Shown here: one piece after another, positions 4,917 to 7,667 of the stretch | How positions within the stretch are numbered: position 1 is the stretch's first letter | How the letters are laid out: the number at the start of each line of letters is the position of its first letter | Assembly (NCBI GenBank): GCA_015654825.1 | Contig: JAATGE010000338.1 | Span: forward strand, 1-7,667 | Origin: Rhodospirillales bacterium | Lineage (GTDB): Bacteria > Pseudomonadota > Alphaproteobacteria > Acetobacterales > Acetobacteraceae | Direction: 5' to 3' | Length of the DNA stretch: 7,667 nt | Notes under the pieces: generated by a model | What the model was told of the DNA's origin: nothing | The model's input: the letters and a program-made list of their open reading frames with translations, nothing else | The model's database searches: none | Made by a program: the position numbers and the translations under genes

Positions 4917-5632
4917 GCGGGTCAGCGCCCTCGATCGCCGAAATTCAGCAGGCAGTCGCCGCTCATTTCGGCACGCGCATCCAGGACATGCGCTCGCCCC
5001 GGCGCGCCATCCGGGTTGCCCGGCCGCGGCAGATCGCGATGTATCTCGCATCAGAAATGACCGTTTCGTCTCTTCCGACGATTGGCCGCGCCTTCGATCG
5101 AGACCACACGACGGTGATGCACGCTGTGGCAAAGATCAAAGAGCTGCTGGCGCAGGGCTGGATGACCGACACGGTCGACCAGATCAAGCGCAAGCTCAGC
5201 GCCGCGCTTGCAACGAAGGAAATGCAGGCAGCGTGCGACATCTTCAATATCGGTAATCCCATCGGCGCGGCGGTGCTCGTCTGGCGCTACGTCAAAGAAG
5301 GCCCGGGAGAGCCGGCGGTTACGACCGGACCCGCTTTCATCCTCTTTGGCCATACGGCCGTCGTGCATGTCACTGGCGGCCGGGGTTGCGTGGCACTGTC
5401 GCACGTCGAACCCGAGAAGATGGAGTTCGACGCATGGTACGCGCGGGCCGGTCGGATCACACTCTCGTTGCAACCTGGGAGTAATCGGCCCTGTTTCGAA
5501 CCGTGGTGGCGTGACCAATTCGCCGCTGGCGTGTCCCCATTGGATGCTGTGCTCGAAAACCACAACCACGCTATCGGCCTAGCCGATATCCGCGAGGCGC
5601 TGGCACGCGAACGGGCTTCGGTGCCCGCATGA
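4913..5632 (+). CDS. DnaA domain-IV-like DNA-binding protein fused to a phage-type C-terminal region
   Basis: Residues 7-77 match the C-terminal helix-turn-helix domain of DnaA, which binds DnaA boxes: RPRQIAMYLASEMT (37-50), SLPTIGRAFDRDHTTVMHAV (53-72) and AKI. The RDHTTV signature is intact. Domains I-III, including the AAA+ ATPase, are absent, so it cannot melt an origin on its own. Residues 115-168 (NPIGAAVLVWRYVKEGPG to ALSHVEP) look like a small beta-barrel; similar segments occur, as I recall, in other alphaproteobacterial phage proteins. Residues 169-239 end in a helix. Possible roles are recognising phage or host DnaA boxes, interfering with host initiation, or regulating transcription. 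It is coupled by ATGA at both ends. The DNA-binding assignment is strong; the role is inferred. Confidence 0.85.
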   Translation: MSGSAPSIAEIQQAVAAHFGTRIQDMRSPRRAIRVARPRQIAMYLASEMTVSSLPTIGRAFDRDHTTVMHAVAKIKELLAQGWMTDTVDQIKRKLSAALATKEMQAACDIFNIGNPIGAAVLVWRYVKEGPGEPAVTTGPAFILFGHTAVVHVTGGRGCVALSHVEPEKMEFDAWYARAGRITLSLQPGSNRPCFEPWWRDQFAAGVSPLDAVLENHNHAIGLADIREALARERASVPA

Positions 5633-6219
5633 GCTATCGCCCAATCATGGACATCTGGCTTCTGGGCAGGGCGAAGCTGAAAGGGGGTCGCAAGTTCTAC
5701 GGCGCCTTTCTCGGCGGCTTTGGTGAACGGGCGCGCACGCTGCTTGGCGTCCACATCGACGACCCGGTGCTCCACATTTGCTCAGGCTGCGTCCGGGACT
5801 ATCCCTATCCGCGCGCGGTCGGCCCGAACGACAAGACCCTCGACGTCGATGCAGCCCTCAACCCCGATTTTCACCGTGATGCGTGCCTCGGACCTTACCC
5901 GAGCGGCTTTCGCGCCATGCTGGCGGATCCGCCATATAGCCCAGAGGATGCCGACCATTACGCGCCGGGGCGCCTCGTCTATCCGAGCCCGGAGCTTATC
6001 GTTCGCAACGCTATCGATGCACTTCCGGTTGGCTGCCGCGTCGGCATCCTGCACTACATGTGGCCCTCGCCTCCGGCGAATGCGATCGAGGTCGGCGCGT
6101 TCTGCGTCACCACCGGCCGCCGCGGCCGCGCGCGGCATTTCGTTGTCTTCGAGAAGCTTTCGGCGCCGCGTAAGCACGGGGGATCAGGAACCGCCCGGAA
6201 GAAGGCGCGCGCCGCATGA
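5629..6219 (+). CDS. DPPY-containing methyltransferase-like phage protein
   Basis: The 196-residue protein carries ADPPYSPEDADHYAPGR (99-115); DPPY is catalytic motif IV of N6-adenine or N4-cytosine DNA methyltransferases. PVLHICSGCVRDYP (46-59) sits where the SAM-binding motif I strand and loop should be, but lacks the usual FxGxG. LDVDAALNPDFHRDA (71-85) resembles the acidic motif II/III region, and VGILHYMWP (138-146) a following strand. No separate target-recognition domain is visible and the protein is short for a complete enzyme. It resembles a phage family I recall as 'DNA methyltransferase-like'. It might methylate phage DNA against restriction or modify another substrate. The tail is basic (TARKKARAA). 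Confidence 0.7.
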   Translation: MSYRPIMDIWLLGRAKLKGGRKFYGAFLGGFGERARTLLGVHIDDPVLHICSGCVRDYPYPRAVGPNDKTLDVDAALNPDFHRDACLGPYPSGFRAMLADPPYSPEDADHYAPGRLVYPSPELIVRNAIDALPVGCRVGILHYMWPSPPANAIEVGAFCVTTGRRGRARHFVVFEKLSAPRKHGGSGTARKKARAA

Positions 6220-6290
6220 CCGACGGACTCTTCAAAGCGGTATTCGCCGCCTGGTGCCTGTTCTGGGGAGTGTGGTGCCTTGTCCCGTAG
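6216..6290 (+). CDS. 24-aa hydrophobic micropeptide
   Basis: The ATG at 6216 overlaps the stop of the methyltransferase-like gene (ATGA), and its TAG overlaps the TTG start of the zinc-finger gene by 11 nt. GAAGAAGG lies about 10 nt upstream. The peptide starts MTDGLFKAVFAAWCLFWGVW and ends CLVP, one short Trp/Cys-rich hydrophobic helix. It fills a gap that would otherwise be the only one in this operon, which supports it. It could be a small membrane effector or merely a leader that delivers ribosomes to the next TTG start. Confidence 0.55.
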   Translation: MTDGLFKAVFAAWCLFWGVWCLVP

Positions 6291-6699
6291 GGGCTGGCGC
6301 TGCTTTTTCTGCGACCAGACCTTCTGCTCGCGAGAGCGGGCTCGCGTGCATTTCGGTGCCCATGAGGGCCGCGAGCCTGCCTGCAAGATCAAGGACGGCG
6401 ACGAGCTGAACCTGGCCAAAGCGCTGCGCGCCGCCGAGGAGCAGCTGGAGCGGTACTGGAGCGAGGACAGCGACGCCGATCGGCGCATGAACGCGATGGA
6501 GTCGGACCATCGCGAGGCGCTGATCCGCGAGGAAGAGCGGGGCTACGCCAAGGGCATTCGCGATCGCAACGGTGCGCTGCGCAAGCTGTCGGCCGAGCTG
6601 CGCGACGTGCTGGAGTGGCACCGGGTCGAAACGAGCACGTTGGGCCCTGTCGAGCTGGCTTCGATCAGGTCCGTGCTGCGGCTTTATGGGAGGGAGTGA
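6280..6699 (+). CDS. C2H2 zinc-finger and coiled-coil phage protein
   Basis: The N-terminus shows a canonical C2H2 finger, C8-x2-C11-x12-H24-x3-H28, with the conserved Phe after the second Cys (CDQTF). HFGAHEGREPACKI then leads into a charged helix, residues 45-115, probably coiled coil (AAEEQLERYW, DSDADRRMNAMESDHREAL, GYAKGIRDRNG). I recall this finger plus HFG-xx-PAC-I plus 'EDxDxxR / EExGYAxG' layout as a common but uncharacterised phage protein. The start is TTG at 6280, as no ATG or GTG precedes in frame; GGGGAG lies 9 nt upstream. It overlaps the micropeptide by 11 nt. DNA binding is possible; the function is unknown. Confidence 0.8.
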   Translation: MSRRGWRCFFCDQTFCSRERARVHFGAHEGREPACKIKDGDELNLAKALRAAEEQLERYWSEDSDADRRMNAMESDHREALIREEERGYAKGIRDRNGALRKLSAELRDVLEWHRVETSTLGPVELASIRSVLRLYGRE

Positions 6700-6700
6700 A

Positions 6701-6913
6701 ATGGCAGAAAGACGTCTTCGATCGGCGCTGGCGGATCGCATGGGCTTTGCATGGGAGCCAGAGGAATTGCCCGACATGACCCTCGATGAAGCACGCAAGA
6801 TCGCGGGCGACGCCGATCGTGCGGCGGAGGAAGGGCGGCTGACCAACGAAGATACGGTAACGATCCTCTACGCTCGCAACCTGCTAACTTCCGCCGGCCG
6901 ACAGCGGTCATGA
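6701..6913 (+). CDS. 70-aa hypothetical phage protein
   Basis: The start at ATG 6701 follows a strong GGAGGGAG ribosome site that lies in the last codons of the zinc-finger gene, with a 1-nt gap between the genes. The protein (MAERRLRSALADRMGFAWEP at its start) is charged and mostly helical, with LDEARKIAGDADRAAEEGRL in the middle. It has no Cys and no membrane span. It ends by overlapping the next gene with ATGA. No family is recognised. Confidence 0.7.
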   Translation: MAERRLRSALADRMGFAWEPEELPDMTLDEARKIAGDADRAAEEGRLTNEDTVTILYARNLLTSAGRQRS

Positions 6914-7185
6914 CGGAAGCGACGGTAACAACAATCCCGTCGCTGGCCTTTACCCGCGGCGTCATCGTGCGTAAGCGCGCCGCCCGCGAGACTATGGACG
7001 AAATGTTGCACGATCTCAATTACGGCGAGCCTGTCGAGCTCCCGAAATCCAGCCCGAACATGATCGTAGTGCGTGGCTGGGTGGACAAAACCCTTGTGAT
7101 AACCATCGAAGGTGATGAAGGCGGCACGGTTCGGCTGCGCGCATTCCCGACCCGCGACCTGGAACAGGTGCTCGGCAATGAATGA
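6910..7185 (+). CDS. 91-aa hypothetical phage protein
   Basis: The start is an ATGA overlap with the previous gene, with no clear separate ribosome site. The N-terminal 45 residues include a short helix (AARETMDEMLHDLNYG), and residues 46-80 form a likely beta hairpin (NMIVVRGWVDKTLVITIEG, TVRLRAFP). It ends 8 nt inside the next gene. Nothing in it identifies a function. Confidence 0.7.
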   Translation: MTEATVTTIPSLAFTRGVIVRKRAARETMDEMLHDLNYGEPVELPKSSPNMIVVRGWVDKTLVITIEGDEGGTVRLRAFPTRDLEQVLGNE

Positions 7186-7667
7186 TGATCGGTTGGCTGC
7201 CTCAAGGCGCGTTATCGGGCTCGATGAGGGCTTCCTGCATCGCGTATGGAAGACCCTGCAGCGGCTGCGCCGCAGCGCTCAAGATCTGGCCGGCGGACTA
7301 GCTGATCCTGGCAGCGAGGCGATGTCGGCACTCTACTGCGCCGAACGACTTGAAGGCCCGATCGAGGCACTTCTGGGGCCTGACGTTGCGCAGGCACCCA
7401 CGCCTCCGCCTTGTAAGGCGAAGGCGTGGGTGCCGATGTCGAACCCTACCGACATCCGACATATTGGCAAGTTCCAGGAAGAACTGAACGAGGCTGGCAC
7501 TGCGGCCTCACGTTGCCTGATACAGGGCATCGATGAGCGCGAGCCGGAGACGGGCAAGCTGAACCGCGAATGGCTCGAGGACGAGATCGCCGACGTACGC
7601 GCGACGTCCGAGCTGGCGATTGAGCATTTCGAGCTGGACGAGAAGCGTATCCGCGAGCGCGCGGCGC
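7178..7667 (+). CDS. Fusion protein with C-terminal MazG-like pyrophosphohydrolase domain, partial
   Basis: The frame from ATG 7178 is open to the window edge (163 residues so far). Residues 1-70 are a helical N-terminal domain I do not recognise. Residues 71-86 are a Pro/Ala-rich linker encoded by a strong hairpin. From Met87 (SNPTDIRHIGKFQEELNEAG) the sequence is MazG-like: EELNE (101-105) gives the EExxE metal motif and EIAD (136-139) the ExxD motif, with SRCLIQGIDE and LNREWLEDE as I recall from phage homologues. Such all-alpha enzymes cleave nucleoside triphosphates to monophosphates and are used by phages to adjust nucleotide or alarmone pools. Met87 may be the original start of a separate gene. 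The end lies outside the window. Confidence 0.8.
   Translation, partial: MNDDRLAASRRVIGLDEGFLHRVWKTLQRLRRSAQDLAGGLADPGSEAMSALYCAERLEGPIEALLGPDVAQAPTPPPCKAKAWVPMSNPTDIRHIGKFQEELNEAGTAASRCLIQGIDEREPETGKLNREWLEDEIADVRATSELAIEHFELDEKRIRERAA
7393..7434. repeat. 42-nt near-perfect hairpin inside the MazG-fusion gene
   Basis: GGCACCCACGCCT (7393-7405) pairs perfectly with 7422-7434. After one C/A mismatch, CGCCTT (7407-7412) pairs with AAGGCG (7415-7420) around a two-base centre. No U-tract follows on either strand, so it is not a standard intrinsic terminator. It covers residues 72-86, the interdomain linker, and ends just before Met87. Confidence 0.85.

Noticed and set aside
7393..7434. Rho-independent terminator
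   Set aside because: No U-rich tract follows the stem on either strand and an open reading frame passes straight through.

Overview
This is a high-GC, densely packed stretch of a tailed phage or prophage. The host is probably an alphaproteobacterium. I infer this from the GC-rich codon use, the abundance of the palindrome CGATCG, and several protein types I associate with phages of that class: a DnaA domain-IV protein, a DPPY methyltransferase-like protein and a zinc-finger/coiled-coil protein. I cannot tell a free phage from an integrated one; no integrase, repressor, attachment site or tRNA is visible.

Layout. Two arms diverge from a short intergenic gap at 3542-3610, which holds a possible promoter and a perfect dyad. 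The left arm runs on the minus strand from 3541 to the left edge. In transcription order it has a GH108-type endolysin, a protein with two DnaJ-like CxxCxGxG zinc motifs, a 69-aa unknown, a 40-aa single-span membrane protein, a 322-aa glycine-rich unknown, an XkdF-like prohead protease, and a head-associated protein cut by the window edge. This arm therefore joins lysis and capsid-assembly functions.

The right arm runs on the plus strand from 3611 to the right edge as one tightly overlapping operon. Its order is a 145-aa unknown, a Cys-rich (Lar-like?) protein, two small unknowns, a DnaA domain-IV fusion, a DPPY methyltransferase-like protein, a 24-aa hydrophobic micropeptide, a C2H2 zinc-finger/coiled-coil protein, two small unknowns, and a fusion whose C-terminal half is MazG-like and runs off the edge. 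The content suggests early functions: DNA replication or modification, nucleotide metabolism and host takeover.

Most junctions are ATGA/GTGA overlaps, 8-16-nt overlaps or gaps of 1-3 nt, so translational coupling is probably widespread. No gene-free stretch exceeds about 70 bases.

The observations most worth following are: a 42-nt near-perfect hairpin inside the MazG-fusion gene at its domain boundary; a G7 run, correctly phased for -1 frameshifting, that would fuse the glycine-rich protein to the protease; a threefold FFxxL motif at the protease C-terminus; a 23-nt repeat at two successive gene junctions; two membrane micropeptides; and the DnaA domain-IV fusion. I saw no CRISPR array, toxin-antitoxin pair or recognisable defence system.
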